A stretch of DNA of 64,000 nucleotides from Acephala macrosclerotiorum (Eukaryota; Ascomycota; Leotiomycetes; Helotiales; Mollisiaceae), in the NCBI GenBank assembly GCA_014904845.1, contig MU119240.1, forward strand, positions 186,001-250,000, in the 5' to 3' direction. Every line of letters starts with the position of its first letter. Position 1 is the first letter of the stretch. Positions 34,733 to 47,457 of this stretch are shown piece by piece. The notes under the pieces are model-generated. The model had not been told where the DNA came from, searched no databases, and was given only the letters and a program-made list of their open reading frames with translations. The position numbers and the translations under genes are program-made.

Positions 34733-35507
34733 GGCAGTTCAAAGGTATGTATTATAGGCTGCAGTTCGAATGTTTGGTCGTGCGAGAAAAGGATGAATTG
34801 AACTTGAGGGTTTGAAAATACACGAGATGACTGTTGAGCTGGCACAAGGACTGAGAGAGCTGTGGGGTGATGCGTATCGCCGTTTGACGGCGGAAGACCT
34901 AAGGGTTATAGAAAGGCGCCGATTGAGATGGTGCAGCAGGCAGATGGTAAGGTCTATGAACGCATCAAAGGTCGTAAGGAGAGTAAGAAGCTGGAAAAGA
35001 AAGAAAGAGTGGTGGATCGTGAGGGAAAATTGGATATTGTTGACTCGTTGGGGTGAAGAGGTTGAGGACGTCACAATGTCAGAAGCTCGGCAACGTCCCC
35101 TGTAATTTCTGTACGAACATTGATCATGCAGCCACCCTCCGCCTTTCTTATGCCGAGGGTCCAGTAGTCTATCGAAGCAGAAGCCTTTGTCTCGAATACA
35201 ATGAAATCTATTTCGGACTAAGCCCTACTCATGGACAAAGCGCGAGTTTCTTTTTCGCTGCATCAAGGATGCCATTATCTCTGTCCGAATCATATTCTCT
35301 ATTCGCTATCTGTCACGTTGCGCTTGAGGAGATCACATATCGAATAGCAGGGGAGTACGCGCATGTGATGGTCCAAGCATGTGCACGATTCAGGTGCTCA
35401 GCCGCAATCAATTGTTTCATTCTTGTGCCGTATTCAATGTACCTCCATGTTCAGTGAAGTTTGTGTTATCCGCGGCACTCAACATGATGTAATGTTTCCA
35501 CCGCTCT
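34733..35507. other. Intergenic, PAH1 promoter
   Basis: Only chance open frames. No recognisable gene. Confidence 0.45.
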
Positions 35508-36348
35508 TCAATGTCTTTTCACACCTTGGGCTTCACTCTCGTCCTTGATTCTCGTGGCTTCAACCTCTTTTATGGCTCTCGGAAAGTCACGTATCAATTG
35601 GACTTCTGGTTTTCTCCACTGAGAATGAGATTTTGCAACATTGTTGTCATGTGTTTGGACCGGTGGCCGCGTTCTTTCAGAGTTATCTAGCGGCATACCA
35701 TCCAAGACCCAGTTTATCAAGCCCCTTTTGGGATACAGAACCACCTTCTCGAGTCGAGAGAAATGAGCCGGTGACGCCGCAAAAGCTTGCCAGAATAACT
35801 TTTCTTCTGAAGAGATGGTGAGTACGTCACGCCAGCGCAAGACAAGGCGTCTCAAATCCTTGAAAAATGCGACCGGCTGCCTTACTCGTAAAATCTTGAT
35901 GGTTGTCTGCCAATGTCTGGCGCCGATGATGAAAGTGTCTCCACGTAAGTCAACTGGCCAACGTCGAATGCGTGGTCTCCCCTCCAAGATTGTTCGTCCA
36001 GATTCTTGGAGTTGCTTAGCACTTTGTCCATCCCACTTACATCCCGAAGCGTCCTGCTCCGTATTGGAGAAGAAGCTGTACTTCTCAAGTGCTATCTTCC
36101 GAGATTCGTGGCAGACGCTCATCGATAGGAAACCATATAAGAAAGCGTATATCTGGTGGGAGTTGAGAGGATAGGTGGAGTTCTGTGGGTTTGGGCGATG
36201 AGGGAGTTGTGACCATGCCGGATGTCGAGTTTGCTGGGTTTGAGATTTGGACGTCCTTGGAAGGATAGGTTTGCACTGGTGAGGTACCTCGCTTGACGCC
36301 TTCCATCGGAATAATATGAGATGGTAAAGGGTTGTCGGAACACAGCAA
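35508..36348 (-). pseudogene. 2EXR-domain-like gene, probably broken
   Basis: On the - strand one frame reads TELHLSSQLPPDIRFLIWF (about 36190-36135), the opening signature of the fungal 2EXR domain (LPPELRxxIW). A different frame then reads MSVCHESRKIALEKYSFFS, the second signature (VCxESRxxAL), and stays open to 35508 with ARHWQTTIKILRV and LRRLVLRWRDVL. The roughly 30 residues normally between the two signatures are missing, and the frame changes at the junction. I could not find splice sites that repair this. The 3' frame alone (from 36425) forms a 305-codon open frame, so a shortened protein is possible. The family has no settled function. Confidence 0.45.
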
Positions 36349-36809
36349 ACCCTTCGGTGGGAGTCGTTGGCTTTGCGATCGAAGGTGTAGAAATAACTGA
36401 TGAAACCCTTTCTAGATGATGACAACTTGAGGAGTGATATTTCTCAGCAGTCTGGCGGGCTTCGCATCCAAATGCAGCAAGATCCTTGGAAATGCAAGAT
36501 TTTTGCAAGCATTTGGCTATATGTGGCCGGATACCTCAAAAAGGCGGCAAAACTACAATAGGACCCAAATATCAAAGGTTACCTAACTTAGTGTCCTCCA
36601 TCGCGCTTCAAACGCGGATTAATTTCCCGCATATTGTCACTGCTACGACTGCACGATTACAACTACCTCCTCTTCCCATCATACGGTTCCCCGCCAGAAA
36701 AGAGGATGTGGCTGGCATTTCGGCATTGCTCTTCGGAATTTCACTCTCGTGCCGGCGGCACTTTGAAGAGGTTTTCTCGGCCCTTGTCATTGGCTGTGTT
36801 GGCTCCACA
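36349..36809. other. Intergenic, promoter of the FN3 gene
   Basis: The reading frame of the following gene is open upstream to 36486, so a longer first exon is possible. The upstream peptide has no family signature. Confidence 0.4.
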
Positions 36810-39800
36810 ATGCAAAGCCGCGGGGCCCGTGCCACAGGACCTGCTCGCCAAGGTGGAATTGACGACGAAGACCTCACAAAGATCCTACTTGGTATCCTCC
36901 TCTCCGTGGCCTCATATGCCGTGTTTTCTCTTATCGATCCAAAGTTGGAATCCATCGAGGATTTTATGAACGCGGCGACATTCTACAGGGAGCGGATCGA
37001 CTGGGTTCTGAACCATGCCACCGAAAGGAACATGCTCATAATACAGTCCATCGGAACCTGTGTTGCGCTTCTATGGTCAGTATATCTGTAGATCTGAGCG
37101 CGTCTAGCTGCTGACGATGCTCCTAGGCTACTGGGTCGAGCTTGGAATGTCCTTTGGAAGCCCGTCAACGACCTCATTAGCATCCTCGGTGTCGAAGTCC
37201 CAGACGCTCCCGAAGTCTCTCTCGCAGGAATAAAGCACAATGCAATCACGCTTCACTGGTCGCGACCAGGACCGCATAAACCTGTTGTCAAATACTTAAT
37301 ACAGGTCAACGGTGTCAACGGTACGTAGGTGGCATCTGCAAGCAGGATCATCGCTGAACACAGACAGTGGGGGAGTCGTCGCGCCTAGAAACCGCGATCG
37401 AGGTTACTGGGCTCCGTCCAGGCCACTTTTACAACGTTCGGGTCATTGCGGTTGGATCGAACAATTTCCAGGCGGGGAGTAGAGTCATACGATTAAGAAC
37501 GTTGGGTCGAGATGGACGTCCGTTATCCAACACTCTAGCTCCTCCCATTTCGAACGAAGATCAGGATTCTGCCAGTGAGGATGAATCACAGAGTGGTCGC
37601 AATCCTGGCGTTGGAGTGCAAGCAACCGCGCTTCCGGAAACATCGCAGCCCATGACCCGAGAGCCTAGTGCCAGCCATGCGAGTCAAAGAAGGAACACAG
37701 GTGGCAGAAAGCATTCTCCATCGACTGCGGGTGCTGACCAGGCAGCCAGAGATCATGCCATCTCTAATCTGCCAGAGGAGTCTATGCACCAGTTGACGGA
37801 GAAGTTTGAGTCGATTCGCAGGGAGACCGAAGAGATAGTCGCACAATCTACGAAGGACAATGAGGATTACCAGACACAATTGTCATCATTTACGAGGGAA
37901 CGAGACGAAAAGAAGCAGGCATTAAAGGACAAGGAAGAAGCCAGTGAGAAGCTGAAGAAGGAGGTAAATTATTATGAGCGCTTGAACCGGCAAGCCCAGA
38001 ACCGAAAATCGCAAAAGGAGAAGATCTTGAAGGACAAACAATCGGAAAGGGTGAAAATGCAAGAAGATATAATGAGATGGAAAAAAGAAATTCAAGACAT
38101 GAGGATCGAACGGGAGACTTGGCGGAAAGAGCAGGAGTGCGTGGAAAAGAATAAAGAGAAGGAGGCCGAAGAGCTTCGAGAGAGCCTCCGGAAATCTCAA
38201 GTCTCACAAGAAGCTCTTGATGAGGAAATCCATGCCAAGGGGATTCAGATCAAGCATCTAGAAGATGAACGCAAAAAGCTTCCTGGAGCCGAAGATGATG
38301 AAGCGTCGCGAACACGAGATGCGAGCGACAAACAAGAAGACGATGAATGGCAAAATATTGAGAGAGAATGGCTAGCTAGGCTCAATACTTGCGGTCAAAA
38401 GGTTACAGATATTGCGGCTTTGATTACACAAAAGCAAGCTCGACTTGCGGCCTTGCAACAGAATCCAATACTCTACCAAGGTGCTTCAACTGGGGTTGAT
38501 TTCGAACCTACAGGAATTCAGAGCAAAGTCAAGTCACGCAGTACTCGCTCTCGCAAGAGCCGAACAAGCACGATTTCTTCTCCTATCTCTGCCTTTCCTA
38601 TCACAGACTCGGCATTTCCTAGCGCCGCTGCTTACAACAATCTTAATACGACATCACCAAGTTTTGCTCCAGGACCATATATCGATATGAGGAACGATAC
38701 TGCAATGGTGCCATTGTCGGAGAATCTGCACGGCATGAGCGAAGAAGACTTTCGGGCTCTCACCGCTGGCGCGCCTCTCAGTCCGACCGCGACCCAGCTA
38801 TTGCCATCAAATATTTTCGCTGACGATGACATCCCTAGTCCCGACGAAGACGACGATGGATCATTTGGTCCAGCGCTTCACGACGATCCACAGTCTCCGC
38901 ACTCATCAAGCCGATCAGCCAGCATCTTTTCAAGCCCTCAAACTTCTTCCCACAACCTGGCTATGTATGGTGTGTCTGGACGTGATTACGCGGATTCTGA
39001 CCGGAGGTCGGTGAACTCCCCAAGGACGCATTTTGGAGCCATTGGTTCTCCCGTGTCGGAACAGCCTGCCCCTCACAACAACAAACTCAGAGACCTATTT
39101 TCGTTGCCGAGAACACGCGGGAAAACCATGCAAGAGGACGGACCTTCTTTAGGTTCCTTGAAGCCAGGTCAAAGTCAATCTTTCCCACGATCCACGGAAG
39201 AACCAGAAGCAATGACGACCAAGCAGCGACGAATAAGCTTCTCATCAGGCTGGCCAAGCTTTCTCAGGGGCTCGCCTGCAGCTGATTCTGCTTCTGGAGC
39301 TTCTCAAGGCAACGCCCCTGCTCCTGCGCGCAACGTCGGTGCCAGGAGTCGTCGTGGTTTCAACATGTTTAGCAACAGTCTTGACGACCCAAGCATCCGT
39401 TCCGATCGCGACCCTAGCAGTCCACGTCCATTATCTATTGCGTCTTCCGACCTCCCTCGCCCTTCTACTGATAGTGCGCCGTTTGGATGGGGTCCCCCTC
39501 AGGAGACCCTTTTGAACAGAGCCAGCCCATTAGCTACAAACTGGTCCATCAACGCACCTCAAACTTGGTCCAGAAATCCGTCGAGGAGGCCGAGCATCCA
39601 GCATGGCCCATCGTCCGCGTTGACATCCGGCATTGCTAATGAGGATGACGAATTCCTTCCTCCATCGGATCCTTATGCCCACCAGTCTAGCCCATCTGCC
39701 ACTGTCGGTGTCATTGGCACACGGCCACCTTCATCACACAAGCCAGTTACCCCAAAGCTCAATCCTGCCGCCCCAGCCTTCAGCTTCACTTTTGGTCAGA

Positions 39801-40441
39801 GCAAGAGTAAGAAAGAGAACACGAAAGCTAAAGGGAAGGGCAAGACCAGTGAAGCAACTGCACCGACGGAAGAAATTCCCGAAAGTCCTTACACCTCATC
39901 TCCTCCAGCATCAAGGAAGTCCCGCGATACGCATTCTATTCATACGCAGAATAGTATGGCTGAGTCCTATGAGAGCTTAGACAGAGTCTCGAGCAATCCT
40001 GCATCCGATAAGGCTCCTTTGTCTAGCACTAGCACCAAGGAGAAAGAGCCATCTTCCTTCAAGCAATTATTTCGCAAAGGCAGCTCCAGCAAATTTAGCG
40101 TCACATCTCTGCGAAACAAGGATGGCTTCTTTGGTGTGAAAAAGGCTGGCAGCAGTACTGCTTCGGACCGTAATGCTTCAGCTGAACGTGATGGCAGCTT
40201 TGATGAATGGACTGAGGATACGTATGGACGAAGTGTGGATAGCGTCACCAGCAGTCCTATGATTGGCAGCACTGGTTCAGGTGAATGGAAAGGCAAGGAC
40301 AAAGAGACGGGCACACCGAAGGAAGGTAAGATGGGCGGTGTCAACTGGTCAAGATTTGGGCTCAAGAAGGGTAAAACCAGAGAGAGCTTGGATGTTGATC
40401 GAAGCGAGGCAGAGATTGTTGGAACTGAGGATGAAACTTGA
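36810..40441 (+). CDS. Fibronectin type III / coiled-coil protein
   Basis: Three exons (36810-37075, 37127-37320, 37368-40441) give 1177 residues in frame. Two hydrophobic segments near the N-terminus (DLTKILLGILLSVASYAVFS and LIIQSIGTCVALLWLLG) could anchor it in a membrane. A fibronectin type III domain follows (about residues 113-205) with APEVSLAGIKHNAITLHW and ETAIEVTGLRPGHFYNVRVI. Residues about 291-458 are a long Lys/Glu/Arg coiled coil. The remaining 700 residues are Ser/Pro-rich and disordered with short conserved-looking pieces (FKQLFRKGSSSKFSVTSLR, VNWSRFGLKKGK). This layout is common in filamentous ascomycetes as a 'fibronectin type III domain protein' of unknown role. Met at 36810 was taken as the start, but an upstream in-frame Met at 36486 cannot be excluded. 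Confidence 0.82.
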
Positions 40442-41875
40442 GATACGGTTATCAATGACAAAGCATGCGTACCAATGAAATGTTTAAAAACATCACTACT
40501 TTCTCTGCCCTTGAGACCGCTTGTTGATACCAATCCTGGTGGTTTCGAGAATCGTCCCGCCAGGCCAGGCCACGATGCATCCTCGAAAAGTAGGTCATCA
40601 TGAATCTTGGCTCTTTACGTGTCTGCGTCGTTGACCCCAAAATCCATTTAACGCCGAAGACCGAGGAGCAACTGCAACATCGCAAGTACGGGTAGAAGTT
40701 AGTCTCCATGAGCAAGCCTCTCCATCTCAGCTCTTTTATGTAGCTTTGTCACTATCATTGACTTCAATGTGGAAGCTCGTAAAAGCTCGTAAAACATCAC
40801 TAATAACAAAATCAGATTTCTCTGGTGATACCGATGTAAACCTAATAGGGTAGGAGCGGGCGAGAGTCGACGTGCAAGGGCATATGAAGCAAGCAAGCTT
40901 TTGCTAGGAAAGTGGTGTTATCTTGACAAGTTAGAGCGGCAGCGACAACTCTAGTGGGAGCGACTGTCCAAATGAACATCTTCGGAATGATCAAGGCCCA
41001 ATCAAGTTCTGCATCCACGGGGCTTTAAATTAACTCGAAAACCCTGCCCGTATCCTTCCGTCTACCACACACCGCTCAAGCGTCCTTCCTGACATCAAAC
41101 TCCTCTCGACGCGCACTCTCCTTCATCTTGTAAGGCATCTTCTTGGTGAGTAAGTTACTATTCAAAGGTCTAGCTGCTTGGTGATAGAAGCCAGCTCCTA
41201 GCGGTGACTTTCTAGAACATTAGTTCTGCCTTGGTTCTGCCTTGGATCCCAGGGAGCCAGGAAAGGAGTGATGGATATGCACAAGGATGCAGCCTCCTTA
41301 GAATTATTCTCGTATTTCGGACCCCATCCAGCCGTTGCGCAATTGTGTACGTAAAAAAGAAATATTTGGTGGAAATTTGGCCCCCACAGCCGCTTTTCAC
41401 TGGCGCTCAGCCGCACCTGCACCGTTCCACAGCCCAACGCAGCCTTCTCTAGCCCCTCACTCACCCAGCCAATTGGCCACACGGCCCGAAGCCGAGCCCT
41501 GCATCGAATCATCGAAGACTTTCGACCTTGACCCAACAAAGAGAACTCCACTTCGTGATAGAATCCTGACATCAACGTCAAGCTCAATCTTCAACACCAC
41601 CCATTCGCGAACCCGAACCGATACAAAACACTAAACGCAGCCTAAAAGGATTCCAAGGCTCAAAATCTCACGTGCGAGTTACGGCCGTAAGCTCCGAGTG
41701 AGGATTATGGTAATGGCAATTGGACCAAGCGCTCATTCTGCATGTCGGTAGAAGCAGACACATCCGCGCCAATCCTCGTATTTTCGACCTCGTATTTTCG
41801 ACTCACTATTCTGAACGAGTCTCCGGGAGGGTTACAAAACCGAGTAGGATAGAGAGAGCTTAGAGGTCCAAGACA
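40442..41875. other. Intergenic, promoter of the second Zn(2)Cys(6) gene
   Basis: No gene recognised. Short direct repeats occur: TTCTGCCTTGG twice near 41225-41246, and CCTCGTATTTTCGA twice near 41775-41803. Confidence 0.45.
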
Positions 41876-44103
41876 ATGACGGCGAGAGATGCTGGGCAAG
41901 GTCGTGTGAGACATCCGAAGGTGAAGACGGGGTGAGTGTTTCGTGTTCCCGACATATAATGTTGGAGGCTCTCGGAGTCTCCGCTACATACAAATTCGAG
42001 GTAGCGAGATGAAACAAAGAGCTTCATACTGACAGGACGTCTAGATGCATCACGTGTAGGACTCGAAGAGTTAAGTGCGACGAAAATCGTCCGAGTTGCA
42101 ACCGGTGTCTAAAGTACGGCACTGAGTGCGGCGGCTACCTGCCTGGGAGACGACGGCCACCGAGCAGTGCATATGGCTCGTTCGCTCAACAAGCGCGAGC
42201 GCTGGTTCCGAAAAACCAAGGGCCGGTGACGTTGCAACCCGCATCGACGCTGTTTGAATCGGAGCTCGAATTACGATATTTTGGGCTGTTTGCTGAAAGG
42301 ATTGCTGGGGAAATTTGTCCTTATTTTAGTCCGGAGTCGTGGAGAAGGATGATCCTTCAGGCTTGTATGAGCGAAGCTTCGATTCGGCATGCGGCGATAG
42401 CGATTGGAGCGCTGGGGAAGACGTATGAGATGGCGCAGGCGGGGAGGTGTCCTGTTTCTGGAGAGACGATCATGCTGGAAATGGATCGGCTTCCGGCTCC
42501 TGGGACGACGGTGGAATCGAGGACGAGACTGGGAAGCGCGAATGACGATGCAGCCTACAGCGAGGCGTATATGCATCATAGGCAAGCTCTGGAGCAGTAC
42601 GACAAGGCTATCAGGAGGATGCGAAACGATATTTCGAGTGGAAGTCAGAGTTTGAGGACAGCACTTATTACCTGTATCATTGTCATCTGTTTTGAGGCGA
42701 TACATGGAAACCACGAATCGGCGGCAGGCCAACTCCAAAGTGGTCTCAAGTTGATCCAACAATGGGTGGCAGATCAGCAACGAAGTCTCCAACACCACCC
42801 TCAAGGATTTGCCTCACCAGCACCGGAAGTCGTGGAAGACTTCCTCGTCCAATCATTTGGCAGAATGGAAATCCAATCGATGTCAGTATTCGATCCTCGA
42901 AAGGTGGAAGTGCATTCGGCACTCAAGCACGAAGGGAAGGAAACGATACAGGCAATGCCGACCCAATTCGTCAGCATAGACCAGGCTCGTGTCTACTTGG
43001 ATCTCATCACACGACGACTGATGCACTTCACGTCCTCAATACACGTCCCTCGAAACGCAGACGCATCTATGGACCTCCCCAAAATGCCTACCCGAGCATC
43101 AAATCGAGAACAAACAGCACCATGGAACGACGTCATCCATCCCATGCCATGGTGTGACGGCAAAATTCCACTCTCAAATACATCCAGCTCACTCTCCTCC
43201 ACCGCTCTGATGACCGAACAAGCATCCCACGCCACCGAACTCAAGAACTGGACGATAGCATTCGCACCCCTTCTATCCTTCTCCCAAGTAAACGGCGGAC
43301 AAGAAGCTATTTCCGCCTTAACGATGTCCATCTCACGCATAGCATCTCAAATCTCCCTCCGAGCAGCATTCTTCATTAACGAATCGGCATATGATGTCTT
43401 CATGCCCGAATTCCGCCAAATAGTTGACTACTCTTCCATCCTCCTCCAACTGCAATATTCCCGCTCACGATCCTCCCCCTCTCAATCACCAGATCTCCAG
43501 AATAGAGCCGGAACAGGGAACAACGAGCCATTAATCCATTTCGCCTTCGATATCGGTGTCGTTCCTCCTTTGTATCTGATTATCGTCAAATGTCGAGATC
43601 GGAAATTGAGGCGGCAGGCGTTGAAACTCATGGAGGAAAATCCAAGGAGAGAAGGAGTTTGGGATTCGGTCGCTACAGCCGCGCTCGGTCGGTGGGTCAT
43701 TGGGTTGGAAGAAGAAGGTGCTCGACGCTTTAATTCCGCATCTCCTCACTCCAACCACTCTCCTTCTTCTCAACATTCACCGTCCTTCGATTCTCCACGT
43801 TCTCATACGTCAAGCACATCAAGTTCTCGCAGTCGTACCCTCAGTCGAGGACCAGGTGCTTCCCCTGGATTGAGAGAGGATGGAGGGAGTGGGATGGGGA
43901 GGTATGGAAGTATAGGTAGTCCGAATCTTATCAATGGGCTTGAAGATGAAGATGAGATGGATTTAGTTATTCCGGAGGAGATGAGGGTTAGGAAAGCGGC
44001 GATGAGGTTTGATTTGTTGGAGAGGAGGGCGAATTTTGGGTGTTTGCAGATGGATATTGAGCAGAAGAGGTTTGTGCAGAAGACTGAGATTTTTACTTGG
44101 TGA
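41876..44103 (+). CDS. Zn(2)Cys(6) transcription factor, two exons
   Basis: A 56-bp first exon (41876-41931) and a long second exon (42045-44103) join in frame to 704 residues. The cluster at residues 20-47 is C-x2-C-x6-C-x6-C-x2-C-x6-C (GCITCRTRRVKCDENRPSC, then NRC and TEC). The first exon supplies only MTARDAGQGRVRHPKVKTG, which contains basic residues upstream of the cluster as usual. An intron just before the first Cys is common in this family. The body resembles the fungal-specific regulatory domain (FESELELRYFGLFAERIAG, SIRHAAIAIGALGKTYE, LRTALITCIIVICFEAIHGN). The C-terminal part is Ser-rich with an acidic DEDEMDLVIPEE. The nearest genes are a fibronectin-III protein and a distant SAP protein, so no regulon is indicated. 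Confidence 0.9.
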
Positions 44104-46177
44104 GTGGAGTGAACCCTGGTGAAGGGGTGAAAGTAATGGTGAGGTGGGGGTGCTGGTGCTTTTTGCTTTTTGGGTTGGTGGTTTTGGGAGTTTATGAGAG
44201 GGTTAGTTGGTTTTTTGGGTCATGATACACACAGTACGAGGCGTTTTAAGCGAGCAAGCGAGCATATGGACAACACACGATATGGGTTTACGGGTCTTGA
44301 GAAACAAAAACCCTGTCGAGGCTTTCAGGCCTGGGACGCCTCTTTTGCTTTTGGTCTTGGATTTTGAATAGATCAGGCCAAACGGATTGTGCATTTGCGT
44401 TTAATGTATATTATGATACGAAAACGTATCGTAACGATTGAAAAGTATCGTGGAACTTCTGCAAAGTCTGATAATCTGTTCTTGCATTTGAAATTTTGAA
44501 GTGCATGGGGCAGGAACAATAGAGGATGATGGATTTGAAGGAGGAGTTTGATTCAATGCCGGAACGACTGTACAGGACGCAGATGACAGGTCTCGGTATA
44601 CTTATGAGGAATTGCTGTTAAGCTTGCTCAAGTTCTCTAAGCAATAATTAAAGCCAGAAACCTTTGTAGAATCAAGAAGGACCTCGGGAATGTAGAGACT
44701 GCAAAGCACGTGACGTCGAAACTTTGACGTTGACTGGAATCCAAGACTTTATTTTTTACTACCTCATATAACATGTAGCTAGAGAGTTCTTGAAACTTCG
44801 GGGCCATAGTACATGTGAAGTGTTGAACACTGATTGTGGAAGAACGATGAACTAGCGGCAACTCGTCAGGGGGGGACGGCTCAACTTCGCAACTCAAACG
44901 CAACAAAAAGACAACATCCAACTTAGCCTAAGCTTAAGTTTCTGCCATGCTACTCCGACGTTTCAAAAGCTCCCCCTGAAAAAAAGAACAAAAAAAAAGA
45001 GCAAGCTAAAAATCAAAATAGCAGAAGGGAACTTCCTTTTGCTATACTAGAGCATACTGCTTCCGCTTTTGTTTCCGGGATTCAGGTGATTTGTTGGTGA
45101 CACTCGTCGCTGTGCTCTCAATTCAATGTTAACTCCGATTACAACGTTGAGTACACAAATATCAACTTTGTGCTGATTCAAATTTATAGAGGAAGTGTCT
45201 GTCTTGCTTTGCGCGGGGCTCCGTGATCGGCTGGGCTTGCGGGGAAGCGAGGTGGGGCCGAAACGTGACAGGAAATTTGACGACGTTCGAGGTGCTTCAC
45301 TTGTTTTTGCCTTTATTCTAGCATCGAATGATACCATCCAGAAGCTTAAAAGGCATCCATTCTCTCTGAATCTATATTCGGGGTTATGCTGAGCTGGATC
45401 GGCCTCAGCACTCCGTCAATTTTCATGTGGAAATCGTGCTTACCTGACCAGTGACCAGCCAAGTAACATGACTCCAGCTCATTGTACTGATTTTCCAAGG
45501 ATCTGGATTTAACGACCAGCAATTCCCAGAGCCAGTATTACACGTTTTGGCTTCTAGAATTCTGGCTCGCCTTGGTCCCTCAGCGGACTCTCATGAAGTC
45601 ACTTACAACACGCAAAGACAGGCACCCTGCTGAAGGACCAAGATGAGTTGAGTTTCCGCATTCCATACTCTTGCCTCCGCACTTGCTATCATTCGACTGA
45701 CAAAGGCAGATCTGTTACTTCTACTTCCGAAAAACAAAATCCCACGACTCTCAAAACATGTCTAGTCGCGATAATCCCACCCTTATCCGCATCAGCTCAC
45801 CCTAAAATCTTTGAGACTTGAACCTCTAAATATTCGAGATCCGTCTTGACCCGAACTCAGAATCCTATCATCTAGGGACAGAACGAAGCAGTCATGACGA
45901 TTAATTTCCATTCATTTGTGACGGCTTTGATCAGACCTGGGAATTATATGAGGTGCTGGGCATTGATATGGGGTCACCAAAATAGTATACTCACGATTAC
46001 AATTTGTGAAGAGTTGAGAGGCAAACGAGAAAACAAGTATCAGCATCAAGATAGATTGAAATTCACGCATTTTGCATTCTTGTCCCGTATGCAGGCTGAG
46101 AAATCGCCATCATATGCTGCCATCCAGGAGGCGGCGACGCTATCTCTCCCATCGCCGTGGCGACAAAGTTCCCAGCA
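44104..46177. other. Long intergenic region, no gene recognised
   Basis: About 2 kb with only short chance frames. A small hairpin GATACG-AAAA-CGTATC lies near 44415. No transposon ends or RNA genes seen. Confidence 0.4.
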
Positions 46178-46720
46178 TTATCCAAGCCGAAACTGCTTCA
46201 TGAGTGCCTCAACCTCCTCCTTATCCTTGCAGTCAATCTCTGCATATATCTTCGCATATCTCTCCAGCAACTCCTTCAATTCTTTTTCCTCCCGCACGTA
46301 AATATCATCAATCTCAGCCAACAAGTTTCCGATAATCTGTATACCGTCGGCGGCAAGAGCTGAAGCTTCCTCGGATGACACATAGTTCGCGCGGAGGAGG
46401 GCTATGGGCTCTTCTTCGGTGGCCTGGCTGAGATCGATATCCTCAGTCGTAGAGGGCAGCGCATCATGACTGACTTGGTCGGCTTCGTCTTGGTTTTGGC
46501 TAAAGATTAGTTTGTTTTTGTTCCAGGAGGTGAAGACGAGGTCGATTAGGAGTGCTTCATCAACGGTTTCGTCGTCAGCAGGCTCAGTTCGGATCCACGA
46601 GAGGTATCTGCCGTGTTGGCGCAGGCGCGCAATCAGATCATCTTTGTCGCCAGTTTGCAAAAGATCGAGGTCCTTGCATATGCGCTGCAGCGTAGTGATA
46701 TGGAAAACCTCCAACTTCAT
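46178..46720 (-). CDS. SAP-domain-like protein, function unknown
   Basis: A single-exon frame of 180 residues starting MKLEVFHITTLQRICKDLDL and continuing LLQTGDKDDLIARLRQHGR. This fits the SAP motif, a 35-residue helix-extended-helix that binds nucleic acid in chromatin and RNA-processing proteins. The SAP part sits at the extreme N-terminus, unlike most large SAP proteins. The middle is acidic (ADDETVDEALL, STTEDIDLSQATEEEP). The C-terminal third is a Leu/Glu-rich helix that may form a coiled coil (EKELKELLERYAKIYAEI). The frame is open upstream to 46810, but the motif begins at 46720, so I start there. No second domain is visible and no function is proposed. Confidence 0.65.
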   Translation of the reverse strand: MKLEVFHITTLQRICKDLDLLQTGDKDDLIARLRQHGRYLSWIRTEPADDETVDEALLIDLVFTSWNKNKLIFSQNQDEADQVSHDALPSTTEDIDLSQATEEEPIALLRANYVSSEEASALAADGIQIIGNLLAEIDDIYVREEKELKELLERYAKIYAEIDCKDKEEVEALMKQFRLG

Positions 46721-47307
46721 GTTGCACTGTGGAGTGTCAGTATGTGCTGATCTTGTTAGAATGAGTGGATGAGAACTCGAGGTTGGAAATTTATAGGGAG
46801 GAGCAATCACGCGACCTCAAGGAGATCTTTAATGTCACTCCTTCTAAATCATCGATTGGGAGTGCTTATGACGGTTCGTAAGTACAGTCTTTCGCAAGAA
46901 TAGAACAGTTTGAATTTTGCATACATCCCTTCAGGGAGAGTGCAGCATCGCTCTGGAAAGTCCCTACGTCTGGCTCGATGACTTTCGCCAAGTACTAGAA
47001 TATCGTCTGTTTGATGATACATGTTTTTAGAAAGGAGATCGAGCTTTGCCATGTTCTTTGACTCAGATAAAAAATGCAACATCTGAGTTTCACCAAAGTC
47101 CTATCTGCGACTCTGCCCCGCAAACAGGTCCCGTTGACCTACGCCATGTGAGAAACACTCTGATATTTTCATGAAAATGAAAGAGATACGATACAGTGAG
47201 GTGATTGAGTCCCCGGTAAGCTTTAGCCTGAATGCCGCTTGACATATTAAAGAATCCTACATCGTTTGTCTTCGAACTCTCGCCTGTTAGCCTGATGCGC
47301 AGCTATG
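46721..47307. other. Intergenic, nothing recognised
   Basis: Normal base composition up to the transposon boundary. No gene seen. Confidence 0.45.
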
Positions 47308-47315
47308 CACGTGAC
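47308..47315. repeat. Left 8-bp target-site duplication
   Basis: CACGTGAC, identical to 50781-50788. The pair directly abuts the ends of the AT-rich element. Confidence 0.75.
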
Positions 47316-47457
47316 CAGCGTGTTAAATGATTAAATTAAATTAAATTAACTACTTATAATCTAAATTTAATCGAATGAAATATACTATTAATCTAAATTT
47401 AATCTAAATTTAATTAAATTAATTAATTATAATTAATTAATATGATTAACACGTGAC
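47316..47457. repeat. Left long terminal inverted repeat of the hAT element
   Basis: Starts CAGCGTGTTAAATGATTAA and ends about TGATTAACACGTGAC. It pairs loosely with 50632-50780. Being itself nearly palindromic, it could alternatively be a MITE-like unit. Confidence 0.5.
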